From contig NZ_KB900609.1 of the NCBI RefSeq assembly GCF_000379105.1, positions 5,868,395 to 5,932,394 on the forward strand: a DNA stretch of 64,000 bases. Direction: 5' to 3'. This document shows, in pieces, positions 1 through 8,069 of the stretch. Origin of the DNA: Methylobacterium sp. WSM2598 (lineage in GTDB: Bacteria > Pseudomonadota > Alphaproteobacteria > Rhizobiales > Beijerinckiaceae). The notes below the pieces were generated by a model. That model was not told the origin of the DNA and did no database searches. It saw nothing but the letters and a program-made list of their open reading frames with translations. Positions within the stretch are counted from its first letter, which is position 1. Every line of letters begins with the position of its first letter. The position numbers and the translations under genes are program-made.

Positions 1-1320
1 CGGGCGTTCAGCGATCTCTGGGACGAGATCACCCGCGACCGCTACGGCATCAAGGACCCGAAGAAGCGGATCTTCCGCTACGGCGTGCAGGTCAACTCCC
101 TCGGCCTCACCGAGCAGCAGCCGGAGAACAACGTCCACCGGATCCTGATCGAGATGCTGGCGGTGACGCTCTCGAAGCGCGCCCGCGCCCGCGCCGTGCA
201 GCTGCCGGCCTGGAACGAGGCGCTCGGCCTGCCGCGGCCCTGGGACCAGCAATGGTCGATGCGCATGCAGCAGATCCTCGCCTACGAGACCGACCTGCTC
301 GAATTCGACGACATCTTCGACGGCTCGCGGGTGATCGACGCCAAGGTCGAGGAGCTGAAGGCCCGGACCCGGGCCGAGCTGGAGCGGATCGGGGCGCTCG
401 GCGGCGCGGTGGCGGCGGTGGAGACCGGCGCCCTGAAGCGGGCGCTGGTCGAGTCGAACGCGCAGCGCATCGCCGCCATCGAGCGCGGCGAGCAGGTCGT
501 GGTCGGCGTCAACCGCTTCGAGACCGGCGAGCCCTCGCCGCTCACCGCCGGGGACGGGGCGATCTTCACGGTCTCCGAGACGGTCGAGATGGAGGCGCAG
601 GGCCGCATCCGCGCCTGGCGGGCGGAGCGCGACGCGCAGGCGGTGGCGCGCGCCCTCGACGAGCTCGACGCGGCGGCCCGCTCGGGCGCCAACATCATGC
701 CGGTCTCGATCGCCTGCGCCAAGGCGGGGGTGACGACGGGCGAGTGGGGCGCGCGCCTGCGCGCGGTCTTCGGGGAGTACCGGGCGCCCACCGGCGTCAC
801 GCCCGAGACCGTGACCTCGGGGGCGGCCGAGGAGGCGCGCCTGCTCATCGCCGATCTCGGCGAGCGGCTCGGCGAGACCCCCAAGCTGGTGGTCGGCAAG
901 CCGGGCCTCGACGGCCACTCGAACGGGGCCGAGCAGATCGCGCTGCGCGCCCGCGACGTCGGCTTCGACGTCAGCTACGACGGCATCCGCCAGACCCCGG
1001 ACGAGATCGTCGCCAAGGCCCGCGAGCGCGGCGCCCACGTCATCGGCCTGTCGATCCTCTCCGGCTCGCACGTGCCGCTGGTGCGCGAGGTGAAGGCGCG
1101 GCTGCGCCGCGAGGGGCTCGACCACGTCCCGGTCGTGGTGGGCGGCATCATCTCGCCGGAGGACGAGCTCGTCCTCAAGAACATGGGCGTGGCGGCGGTC
1201 TACACGCCGAAGGACTACGCCATCGACGCGATCATGGTCGGCCTCGCCAAGGTGGTCGAGCGCGCCCTCGCGGCGCGCGAGGCGCAGGGCCCGGTGCCGA
1301 ACCGCGAGCAGGTGTTCTGA
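1..1320 (+). CDS. ecm: Ethylmalonyl-CoA mutase, 3' part (5' end outside window)
   Basis: Adenosylcobalamin-dependent acyl-CoA mutase; in the ethylmalonyl-CoA pathway it converts (2R)-ethylmalonyl-CoA to (2S)-methylsuccinyl-CoA, and in Methylobacterium it was formerly called meaA. The frame is open from base 1, so the start lies upstream; 439 codons are present. The first part is the end of the TIM-barrel mutase domain (LTEQQPENNVHRI, QLPAWNEALGLP). The C-terminal part is a B12-binding domain with the DxHxxG cobalt-ligand motif as DGHSNG at window residues 304-309, followed by the usual GLSILSGSH and VVVGGII segments. Methylmalonyl-CoA mutase is the main alternative; the single-chain layout and the family resemblance favour Ecm. 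The next gene is 182 bp away, so it looks monocistronic. Confidence 0.85.
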   Translation, partial: RAFSDLWDEITRDRYGIKDPKKRIFRYGVQVNSLGLTEQQPENNVHRILIEMLAVTLSKRARARAVQLPAWNEALGLPRPWDQQWSMRMQQILAYETDLLEFDDIFDGSRVIDAKVEELKARTRAELERIGALGGAVAAVETGALKRALVESNAQRIAAIERGEQVVVGVNRFETGEPSPLTAGDGAIFTVSETVEMEAQGRIRAWRAERDAQAVARALDELDAAARSGANIMPVSIACAKAGVTTGEWGARLRAVFGEYRAPTGVTPETVTSGAAEEARLLIADLGERLGETPKLVVGKPGLDGHSNGAEQIALRARDVGFDVSYDGIRQTPDEIVAKARERGAHVIGLSILSGSHVPLVREVKARLRREGLDHVPVVVGGIISPEDELVLKNMGVAAVYTPKDYAIDAIMVGLAKVVERALAAREAQGPVPNREQVF

Positions 1321-1323
1321 TCC

Positions 1324-1432
1324 CGGCGGTCATGTCCCACGACCGCCGGTTCCGTTCTCGGATCGTCGTCAAGCCTTCGGCGTGGTGGCGGCGATCCGAG
1401 ACGGTCAACGGCCCGACGCGCCGGCATCCCGG
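1324..1432 (+). repeat. Dispersed repeat family B, copy 1
   Basis: Directly downstream of the ecm stop. It starts with an inverted repeat (CGGCGGTC ... GACCGCCG) and continues through TCGTCGTCAAGCCTTC to a GCC-rich end. The first 55 bases match 48 of 55 bases at 40465-40519, and both copies also share a similar end about 110-125 bases in. Read on the reverse strand, both copies encode EGLTT followed by NRRSW. The function is unknown; its position after a stop codon would suit a terminator or a REP-like unit. Confidence 0.6.
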
Positions 1433-1502
1433 GGCGTCGGGATCAGGCCGCCTCGCCGGCGCGCTCTTTCCCTCGACCCGGCATCCCGCGTAGATCACCG
1501 GG

Positions 1503-2507
1503 ATGCCGCTGCCCGCCCCCGTCACCGCCCTGCTCGTCGCCGCGCCCGGCGCGGCCGCCCTGATCCTGGCCCTGCGCCCGCTCCTGCGACGCTACGCCCT
1601 GGCGCGGCCGAATGCCCGCTCGAGCCACCGGGTGCCGACGCCGCAGGGCGGCGGCGTCGCGGTCATCGGGGCGGCGCTCCTGGTCGGGGCGGCCCTCTGG
1701 CCGCTGCCCGTCGGGCGCGAGGCCGCCTGCCTCGCCGCGGCGACGCTCGGACTCGCCCTGGTCGGGGCCGTGGACGACCTGCGCCCGCTGCCGGCGCTGC
1801 CGCGCCTCGCGCTCCAGGCCCTCGCGGTCGGAGCGCTGCTGGCGGCGACCCCCGTCCGGCTCTGGCCGGGGATCCCGGCCGGGCTCGAATGGGGCCTCTC
1901 GCTCCTCGCCGGGCTCTGGTTCGTCAACCTCGTGAACTTCATGGACGGGCTCGACTGGATGACCGTCGCGGAGGCGGTGCCGCTGCTCGCCGCGCTCCTC
2001 GCCTTCGGCGCCTGCGGAGTCCTGCCGCCGGAGGTCACCCTCGTCGCCGGCGCACTCCTCGGCGGGGTGCTCGGCTTCGCGCCGTTCAACCGGCCGGTGG
2101 CGCGGCTCTTCCTCGGCGACGTCGGCTCGCTGCCCCTCGGCCTCGTGATGGCGTGGCTGCTCTACCGGCTCGCCGCCGAGGGCGGCCTCGCCGCCGCGAT
2201 CCTGCTGCCGCTCTACTTCCTCGCCGACGCGACCCTGACGCTGCTGCGGCGCCTGCGGCGCGGCGAGCCGGTCTGGCAGGCCCACCGCACGCATTTCTAC
2301 CAGCGCGCCACGACGAACGGCTACGGCGTGCCGGAGGTGGTGGGGACCGTCTTCGGCCTCAACCTCGCCCTCGCGGGTCTCGCCGGGGCGACGCTGGCCT
2401 GGCCCTCCTGGCCGGCCGCCCTCTCGGCGCTGGCGGTCGCGGGCGGCCTCGTCGCCCTCGTGCTGCGCGCCTTCGCGACCCCGCGCGCCATCCCGGTGAC
2501 CCCATGA
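1503..2507 (+). CDS. Polyprenyl-phosphate sugar-1-phosphate transferase (MraY/WecA-like, family 4)
   Basis: Polytopic membrane enzyme of the PNPT superfamily, which transfers a sugar-1-phosphate from a UDP-sugar to a polyprenyl phosphate carrier, the first membrane step of surface glycan synthesis. The 334 residues are mostly hydrophobic helices. Family motifs are in order: PQGGG near residue 48, the Mg-binding pair in VGAVDDLR near 92, NFMDGLDW near 145, LGDVGS near 206 and HRTHFYQ near 263. The ATG at 1503 follows the end of the upstream repeat. The next gene, an epimerase, starts 10 bp downstream, so the two probably form an operon for lipid-linked sugar synthesis. It is closer to WecA/WbpL types than to MraY, since no peptidoglycan genes are nearby; the sugar is unknown. 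Confidence 0.85.
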   Translation: MPLPAPVTALLVAAPGAAALILALRPLLRRYALARPNARSSHRVPTPQGGGVAVIGAALLVGAALWPLPVGREAACLAAATLGLALVGAVDDLRPLPALPRLALQALAVGALLAATPVRLWPGIPAGLEWGLSLLAGLWFVNLVNFMDGLDWMTVAEAVPLLAALLAFGACGVLPPEVTLVAGALLGGVLGFAPFNRPVARLFLGDVGSLPLGLVMAWLLYRLAAEGGLAAAILLPLYFLADATLTLLRRLRRGEPVWQAHRTHFYQRATTNGYGVPEVVGTVFGLNLALAGLAGATLAWPSWPAALSALAVAGGLVALVLRAFATPRAIPVTP

Positions 2508-2517
2508 ATGTGACCCC

Positions 2518-3474
2518 ATGACGGCTGCCCCGCTCATCGCGCTCACGGGCGCCACCGGCTTCATCGGCCGCCACCTCCTGCGCGACCTCACCGGCCGCGG
2601 CTACAGGGTCCGGGTGCTGCTGCGCCGGCCGGTCGCGCTGCCGCCCGGGGCGAGCGGGGCCGTGGTCGGGGACCTCGCCCGGCCGCAGAACATGGCGGCG
2701 GCGCTCGCGGGCGTCGACGCGGTGGTGCACTCGGCCGGCCTCGCCCACGCCATGTCGGGGGCGCCGGAGGACGATTACCGGACCTTCAACACCGAGGCGA
2801 CGCGCGGCCTCGCCCAGGCCGCCGCCAAGGCGCGGGTGCGCCGCTTCGTGTTCCTGTCCTCGATCCGGGCGCAGTGCGGCCCCTCGGCGCCCGGGACCCT
2901 CACCGAGGCGGACGCGCCGGCCCCCACCGACGCCTACGGCCGCTCCAAGCTCGCCGCCGAGGAGGCCCTCGCCGCGGTCGAGATCGACTTCGCGGCCCTG
3001 CGCCCGGTCCTGGTCTACGGACCCGGGGTGAAGGGGAACATGGCCGCGCTCCTCGCCCTGGCGGCGCGGCCCGTCCCGCTGCCCCTCGGCGGCCTGCGCG
3101 GACGCCGCTCCCTGGTCTCGGTCGAGACGCTCGCGGACGCGGTCGAGGCGGTGCTGCGCGCCCCCGGTTTCCTGCGGCGGCCGCTCATCGTGGCCGAGCC
3201 GGACCCGCTCACCGTGCCGGAGATGCTGGCCGCGCTCAGGGCCGGGTTCGGCCGCCCGCCCGGGCTCATGCCGGTGCCGGCGCCGCTCGTCGCGGCGGCC
3301 CTGCGGCTCGCGGGCCGCGGCGAACTCGGCGAACGCCTCGCGGGCTCGCTCGTCGCCCGGGCGGAGGCGCTCGCCGGCCTCGGCTGGACGGCGCCGCGCG
3401 GCAGCCGGGAGGGCCTCACCGCGCTCGCCCGCGCGGTCGCGGGCGGGGAGGCGGCTCACACCACATCCGGTTGA
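2518..3474 (+). CDS. NAD-dependent epimerase/dehydratase (extended SDR)
   Basis: Nucleotide-sugar epimerase or dehydratase. The N-terminus carries the Rossmann glycine motif as GATGFIGRHLL at residues 11-21, the active-site tyrosine and lysine lie in YGRSK near residue 140, and VLSS-type catalytic serine context appears as VFLSSIRAQCG. Length 318 aa is normal for the extended SDR family. It starts 10 bp after the sugar-1-phosphate transferase and probably supplies its UDP-sugar; such WbpL/WbpK- or WbpP-like pairs are common in O-antigen and exopolysaccharide clusters. The substrate cannot be read from the sequence. Transcription likely ends in the repeat that lies between this gene and the convergent NYN gene. 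Confidence 0.85.
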   Translation: MTAAPLIALTGATGFIGRHLLRDLTGRGYRVRVLLRRPVALPPGASGAVVGDLARPQNMAAALAGVDAVVHSAGLAHAMSGAPEDDYRTFNTEATRGLAQAAAKARVRRFVFLSSIRAQCGPSAPGTLTEADAPAPTDAYGRSKLAAEEALAAVEIDFAALRPVLVYGPGVKGNMAALLALAARPVPLPLGGLRGRRSLVSVETLADAVEAVLRAPGFLRRPLIVAEPDPLTVPEMLAALRAGFGRPPGLMPVPAPLVAAALRLAGRGELGERLAGSLVARAEALAGLGWTAPRGSREGLTALARAVAGGEAAHTTSG

Positions 3475-3479
3475 GCGCT

Positions 3480-3604
3480 TCGCCCTCTCCGATTTCGGCA
3501 AAGCGGATGTCGGCGTCGCTCAGGCGCCGCGCTCAGGCGCCGCGCTCAGGCGCCGCGCAGGCGCGTGATCCGGGATCCGCCTTGGTCAAGCGGATCCCGG
3601 ATCA
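3480..3604 (-). repeat. Dispersed repeat family A, copy 1, with stop-codon hairpin
   Basis: Copy of the family A element between convergent genes. Read on the minus strand it begins at 3604 with TGATCCGGGATCC and forms a hairpin over 3566-3604 (39 bases). This is followed by GGCGCCTGAGCG units (three here, a small tandem expansion) and then by a tail encoding ADIRFAEIGEGEALNR. The TGA that opens the hairpin (3602-3604) is the stop codon of the NYN gene. Related copies are at 11052-11190, 50879-50984 and 53660-53769. Confidence 0.85.
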
Positions 3605-4252
3605 CTCCTCGTCCGCCTCCTCCTCGTTCTGACGGATGCCGTAGCGCTGCTCCAGGCTGACCGGGGAGCGGGCGGGCCCGCGCTCCCCGCCCGCGTCGGG
3701 GTGGGGCCGCATCGGCCGAGTCGGCCGGTCGCTCTGGTCGCGGCCGATGCGCGGGATCAGGTGCACGATGTCGACGAAGTCGTCCGCCTGCCGGCGCAGG
3801 TCGTCCGACACCATCGGCGGCTGCGTCTGGATGGTCGAGACCACGGTCACGCGCACGCCCCGCCGCTGCATCGCGGCGACCAGGGGCTTGAAGTCGCCGT
3901 CGCCCGAGAACAGTACCATGTGGTCGATGTAGGGACTGAGCTCCAGGGCATCGATCGTCAGCTCGATGTCCATGTTGCCCTTGATCTTGCGCCGCCCGGT
4001 CGAATCGGTGAATTCCTTAGCCGGCTTCGTCACGACACGGTAACCGTTGTAGTCGAGCCAGTCGATCAGCGGCCGGATCGACGAGTATTCTTGATCTTCA
4101 ATCAAAGCGGTATAGTAGAATGCCCGAATAAGATTCTCGCGGGACCGAAAGTCTGCGAGAAGCTTTCGATAGTCGATGTCGAAGCCGAGCGCCTTGGTGG
4201 TCGCGTAAACATTAGCGCCGTCGATGAAGAGGGCGCTGCGCTGATATGTCAT
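3602..4252 (-). CDS. NYN-domain (LabA/DUF88) putative ribonuclease
   Basis: NYN-domain protein of the PIN-like nuclease superfamily, probably a metal-dependent RNase. The three expected acidic positions are visible: FIDGANVY near residues 8-15, KGNMDIELTIDAL near 91-103 and LFSGDGDFKPLV near 114-125. About 165 residues form the domain and the last ~50 form a charged, low-complexity tail (RPTRPMRPHPD ... NEEEADEE). The 216-aa length is usual for alphaproteobacterial LabA-like proteins. It is a lone gene, 188 bp from pyrE, running opposite to the epimerase gene. The stop codon is the first TGA of the repeat hairpin. The target RNA is unknown. Confidence 0.85.
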   Translation of the reverse strand: MTYQRSALFIDGANVYATTKALGFDIDYRKLLADFRSRENLIRAFYYTALIEDQEYSSIRPLIDWLDYNGYRVVTKPAKEFTDSTGRRKIKGNMDIELTIDALELSPYIDHMVLFSGDGDFKPLVAAMQRRGVRVTVVSTIQTQPPMVSDDLRRQADDFVDIVHLIPRIGRDQSDRPTRPMRPHPDAGGERGPARSPVSLEQRYGIRQNEEEADEE

Positions 4253-4414
4253 TTGTTATTCCTGACCGCGCGGCGGGGCCGGCGGAAATGGCGGCGACGT
4301 CCGTGGATTCGGCGCGACATCGACAGATCGGATGATCGCGAAAACATCCGCCGCGTAGGGCGCGCCGGCCCGCGGCCTGCAATAGCGTTGAGGTAAGGAG
4401 TAGGGCCGCTCCGT

Positions 4415-4431
4415 GTCAAGCTGAGCTTGAC
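4415..4431. terminator. Short perfect inverted repeat downstream of pyrE
   Basis: GTCAAGC, a 3-base loop, then GCTTGAC. It lies about 10 bases past the pyrE stop on the minus strand, without a T-tract. It could be a weak or Rho-assisted terminator or an operator for the divergent NYN gene region; the sequence does not decide. Confidence 0.35.
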
Positions 4432-4441
4432 GCGCGTCCAG

Positions 4442-5032
4442 TCAGCCCGGCGTCGTGGCGCGGCTGCCCGGCTTCACGGCCGGGATGGCGGCGAGGTCGG
4501 GCGGGAGTTGGTCGGCAGGATAGTTCGGGATGTCGAGGGTGGCGAGGGCGACGAGGGGGGCGCCGAGATCGGCGCGCCCGCCGGAGCGGTCGATCAGGCA
4601 GGCCGCGCCCACGACCTCGCCGGGCTGGTCCCTCAGCGCCGCGAGGCATTCCCGCGAGGACAGGCCGGTGGTGACGATGTCCTCGACCATGACGGCGCGG
4701 CTGCCGGCCGGGATGCTGAAGCCCCGCCGCAGCTGGAACGGCCCGCCCGGGTCGCGCTCGACGAAGATCGCCCGGGCGCCGAGGGCGCGGGCGGTCTCGT
4801 AGCCCGGCACGATGCCGCCGATGGCCGGGGAGACCACGAGGTCGACCGGGCCGTAGCGGTCGCGGATCACGGACGCGAGCCCGGCGCAGACCCGCGCGGT
4901 GCGCACGGGATCGCTGAAGATCGCCATCTTCTGCAGGAACACGGCGCTGTGGAGGCCCGACGAGAGGATGAAGTGGCCCTCGAGCAGGGCGCCGGCGGCG
5001 CGGAATTCCTCGAGCAGGTCGTCGGGCGTCAT
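4442..5032 (-). CDS. pyrE: Orotate phosphoribosyltransferase
   Basis: Joins orotate and PRPP to give orotidine 5'-monophosphate, the fifth step of pyrimidine synthesis. The 196-aa protein opens with MTPDDLLEEFRAAGALLEGHF and carries the PRPP-binding loop AVMVEDIVTTGLSS near residues 113-126. SSGLHSAVFLQK near the start is the usual orotate-side motif. The start is the ATG at 5032, just after the rsh stop (59 bp). pyrE downstream of the (p)ppGpp synthetase gene is a common alphaproteobacterial order, so co-transcription is likely. The frame remains open further upstream across rsh, but that part is only an overlap in another frame. Confidence 0.95.
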   Translation of the reverse strand: MTPDDLLEEFRAAGALLEGHFILSSGLHSAVFLQKMAIFSDPVRTARVCAGLASVIRDRYGPVDLVVSPAIGGIVPGYETARALGARAIFVERDPGGPFQLRRGFSIPAGSRAVMVEDIVTTGLSSRECLAALRDQPGEVVGAACLIDRSGGRADLGAPLVALATLDIPNYPADQLPPDLAAIPAVKPGSRATTPG

Positions 5033-5091
5033 CGAGCGGGGTCCTCCGGTTCCGGGGCTTGTGGCAGGGGCGCGTTCGCGGTGCAACCGGG

Positions 5092-7293
5092 TCAGCCGTT
5101 GACCCGCTCGACCTTGCTGACCACGCGCTTGGCCCTCAGCTCGGAGATGATCGCGTTGAGGTGCTTGAGGTCCCAGACCGAGAGGTCGATCAGCACGTCG
5201 GTGAAGTCCTGGCTGCGCCGCTTCATCGAGATGTTGTCGATGTTGCCGTCGTGGTCGGCGATGACCTGGGCGATCTGCGCGAAGCTGCCGGGCTCGTTGA
5301 TCGACTGGAGGGCGATGCGGGCCGGGAAGCGCTGGTGGGTGCCGCCGTCCACGTCCCAGCGCACGTCGAGCCAGCGGTCCGGCTCGTTGTCGAAATCGGC
5401 GAGCGCCGGGGACTGGATCGGGTAGATCGTCACCCCCTCGCCGGCGGTGAGGATGCCGACGATGCGGTCGCCCGGCACCGCGCCGCCCTCGGGCGCGAAG
5501 CGCACCGGCAGGTCGCGGTCGAGGCCGCGGATCGGGATCGCGTCCTCGCCGCCCTTGCCGGGCCAGGTCAGGCGCACGGTCTGGTCCTTGTCGAGGGAGA
5601 GGCGGCCGGCGCCGTTGACGTGGGGCCTCGGCGCGCTCGGGGCGGGCTGGCTGCGGCGCTCGTCCTTGTAGTCGGGATAGACCGCCTTCACGACGTCGCC
5701 CGAGAACATCTCGCCGCGTCCCACCGCCGCGAAGACGTCCTCGGCGGAGGTGCGGGCGAGGCGGGGGAGGGCGCCGCGCAGCTTCTCGTCGGAGAAATTC
5801 TTGCCCGCCCGCTCGAAGGCGCGGTCGAGGATCTGCCGCCCGAGCCCGGCATATTGCCGCCGCACCGCCGAGCGCGTCGCCCGCCGGATCGCCGCCCGGG
5901 CCTTGCCGGTCACGACGAGGGATTCCCAGGCCGCCGGCGGGGTCTGGCCGTCCGCCCGCACGATCTCGACCTCGTCGCCGTTCTGCAACTCGGTGAGGAG
6001 CGGGGCGATGCGGCCGTTGATCTTGGCGCCGACCGCGGCGTTGCCGAGCTCGGTGTGGACCGCGTAGGCGAAGTCGATCGGGGTCGCCCCGCGCGGCAGC
6101 GCGATCAGCCGGCCCTTCGGGGTGAAGCAGAAGACCTGGTCCTGGAAGAGTTCGAGCTTGGTGTGCTCCAGGAACTCCTCCGGGCTGTCGCCCTCGGCGA
6201 GGAGCTCGATGGTGCGGCGCAGCCACTGGTAGGCGCCGCTCTCGGTGGCGAGGTGGGGCGAGCCGTCCTTGTAGAGCGCGTGCGCGGCGATGCCGTACTC
6301 CGCCACCTCCTCCATCTCGGCGGTGCGGATCTGCAGCTCGACGCGCTGGCTCTTCGGCCCGATCACCGTGGTGTGGATCGAGCGGTAATCGTTCTGCTTC
6401 GGTGTCGAGATGTAGTCCTTGTAGCGGCCCGGCACCATCGGCCAGGTCGTGTGCACGACCCCGAGCGCCCGGTAGCAGGTATCGACCGAATCGACGATGA
6501 CCCGGAAGCCGAAGATGTCGGACAATTGCTCGAAGGCGACTGACTTGCGCTCCATCTTGCTCCAGATGGAGTAGGGGCGCTTCTGCCGGCCCTTGACCTT
6601 GGCGACGATGCCCTTGGCGGCGAGCCTCTGGACGAGATCGCGCTCGATGCTCTCGACGAGGCGCTCGGACTTGGCGGTCAGGTCGTCGAGCCGGCGGCTG
6701 ATCGTGGCGTAGACATCCGGCTTGAGGTTGCGGAAGGAGAGGTCCTCCAGCTCCTCGCGCAGCTCCTGCATGCCCATCCGGCTCGCCAGCGGCGCGTAGA
6801 TGTCGAGCGTCTCCTGGGCGATGCGGACGCGCTTCTCCGGCGGCATGTGCTGCAGGGTGCGCATGTTGTGCAGCCGGTCGGCCAGCTTGACGAGCAGCAC
6901 GCGCACGTCCGCCGCGATGGCGAGCAGCAGCTTGCGGAAGTTCTCGCCCTGGGCCGCCTGCTTGGAGACGAGGTCGAGGCGCTTGATCTTGGTCAGGCCG
7001 TCGACGAGCGTGCCGATCTCGGGCGAGAAGGTGCGGTTGATCTCCTCCAGGGTGGCGGCCGTGTCCTCCACCGTGTCGTGCAGCACGGCGGCCACGATGG
7101 TGGCGTCGTCGACCCGCAGGTCCGTCAGGATCGCCGCCACTTCGAGCGGGTGGGCGAAGAACAGGTCGCCCGAGGCGCGCATCTGCGAGCCGTGCGCCCG
7201 CATCGCGTAAACGTAGGCCCGGTTGAGCATCGCCTCGTCGGCGGCGGGGTTGTAGGCCTTCACCCGCTCGACGAGTTCGTACTGGCGCATCAT
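5092..7293 (-). CDS. rsh: Bifunctional (p)ppGpp synthetase/hydrolase (RelA/SpoT homologue)
   Basis: Makes and degrades the stringent-response alarmone (p)ppGpp; alphaproteobacteria normally have this single long enzyme. Of the 733 residues, the N-terminal hydrolase domain has the metal-binding HD in LHDTVEDT (residues 71-78). The synthetase domain follows (GRYKDYISTPKQNDYRS near 290-306), then a TGS domain near 390-450 (CFTPKGRLIALPRGATPIDF) and a C-terminal ACT domain (SINEPGSFAQIAQVIADHDG). Because the HD motif is intact, both activities are expected. It is followed by pyrE in the same direction; rpoZ lies upstream, with a hairpin terminator in between, so rsh probably has its own promoter in 7294-7470. 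Confidence 0.95.
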   Translation of the reverse strand: MMRQYELVERVKAYNPAADEAMLNRAYVYAMRAHGSQMRASGDLFFAHPLEVAAILTDLRVDDATIVAAVLHDTVEDTAATLEEINRTFSPEIGTLVDGLTKIKRLDLVSKQAAQGENFRKLLLAIAADVRVLLVKLADRLHNMRTLQHMPPEKRVRIAQETLDIYAPLASRMGMQELREELEDLSFRNLKPDVYATISRRLDDLTAKSERLVESIERDLVQRLAAKGIVAKVKGRQKRPYSIWSKMERKSVAFEQLSDIFGFRVIVDSVDTCYRALGVVHTTWPMVPGRYKDYISTPKQNDYRSIHTTVIGPKSQRVELQIRTAEMEEVAEYGIAAHALYKDGSPHLATESGAYQWLRRTIELLAEGDSPEEFLEHTKLELFQDQVFCFTPKGRLIALPRGATPIDFAYAVHTELGNAAVGAKINGRIAPLLTELQNGDEVEIVRADGQTPPAAWESLVVTGKARAAIRRATRSAVRRQYAGLGRQILDRAFERAGKNFSDEKLRGALPRLARTSAEDVFAAVGRGEMFSGDVVKAVYPDYKDERRSQPAPSAPRPHVNGAGRLSLDKDQTVRLTWPGKGGEDAIPIRGLDRDLPVRFAPEGGAVPGDRIVGILTAGEGVTIYPIQSPALADFDNEPDRWLDVRWDVDGGTHQRFPARIALQSINEPGSFAQIAQVIADHDGNIDNISMKRRSQDFTDVLIDLSVWDLKHLNAIISELRAKRVVSKVERVNG

Positions 7294-7471
7294 CCGCCGG
7301 TGGTCTCCTGACGCCCTGCCGCCCGACGCGGGCGGCGCGCCGTCGCACGAAGGCGGCCGCGCGGGCCTTGGCGACGAGGCTTGAGGGGATGTCCGACTAT
7401 CGGGGGGAATCGCGCCCCGCGCCAGATCCTTCTCGTCGCAAGGGGGCGCGGCGGCCCTGCCCGGAACGCAG

Positions 7472-7494
7472 AAACCCGGCGCGAGGGCCGGGTT
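7472..7494 (-). terminator. Hairpin downstream of rpoZ
   Basis: AACCCGGC (7473-7480), a 6-base loop, then GCCGGGTT (7487-7494). On the minus strand the stem ends in GGGTTTC, giving a short T-run. It sits 28 bases past the rpoZ stop and separates rpoZ from rsh. Confidence 0.6.
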
Positions 7495-7521
7495 CCGCGG
7501 GTCCGTCCGGGATCGGAAGGG

Positions 7522-7935
7522 TCAGTCGCCCTCGTCCTCGGTCTCGGTCGGGGGCGCGAGGTTCTCGAGGCCCCGCAGCAGGTCCTCCTCGCTCATCCGG
7601 TCGAACTGGATGTCGTTGTCGTCGCCCGAGGCGGCCTGGGGCGCCACCGCGGCGGCGGCGGGCGAGCTCGACAGGAGCGGCACCGCCTCCGGCTCCGGCT
7701 CGTCGACCTCGACGTATTTCTGGAGCGAGTGGATCAGCTGCTCCTTGAGGTCGTCCGGCGTGATGGTCTCGTCGGCGATCTCGCGCAGGGCCACGACCGG
7801 GTTCTTGTCGCGGTCGCGGTCGACCGTGAGGGGCGCGCCGGACGAGAGCAGCCGGGCCCGATGGCCGGCGAGCAGGACGAGCTCGAACCGGTTCTCGACC
7901 TTGTCGATGCAATCTTCAACGGTGACGCGAGCCAT
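7522..7935 (-). CDS. rpoZ: DNA-directed RNA polymerase omega subunit
   Basis: Small subunit that helps fold and hold the beta-prime subunit of RNA polymerase. The start MARVTVEDCIDKVENRFELV is the typical omega N-terminus, and NPVVALREIAD near residues 45-55 is the conserved second block. At 137 aa it has the acidic C-terminal tail seen in alphaproteobacteria, with an Ala/Pro linker at about 90-105. In E. coli and many relatives rpoZ is next to spoT; the same pairing with rsh is kept here, although a hairpin separates them. The upstream 134 bp between rpoZ and the caspase-like gene should hold its promoter. Confidence 0.95.
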   Translation of the reverse strand: MARVTVEDCIDKVENRFELVLLAGHRARLLSSGAPLTVDRDRDKNPVVALREIADETITPDDLKEQLIHSLQKYVEVDEPEPEAVPLLSSSPAAAAVAPQAASGDDNDIQFDRMSEEDLLRGLENLAPPTETEDEGD

Positions 7936-8069
7936 GCGCGGCTCCTTCCTTCAGGCGAACGGCGGATCGGGGATGGGTCTCTCTACACGAGATGCCAATT
8001 TGCAACAAGCACCGGCCGCGGGGCGACGGGTGCGGGCCGGGCGCCCAAGGGGCCCAGGGCTCACGGGCT

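Noticed and set aside
4442..7348. A 968-codon frame that would fuse PyrE to an upstream protein
   Set aside because: The upstream part lies over rsh in another frame and has Arg/Pro-rich shadow composition; PyrE has its own ATG and normal length.
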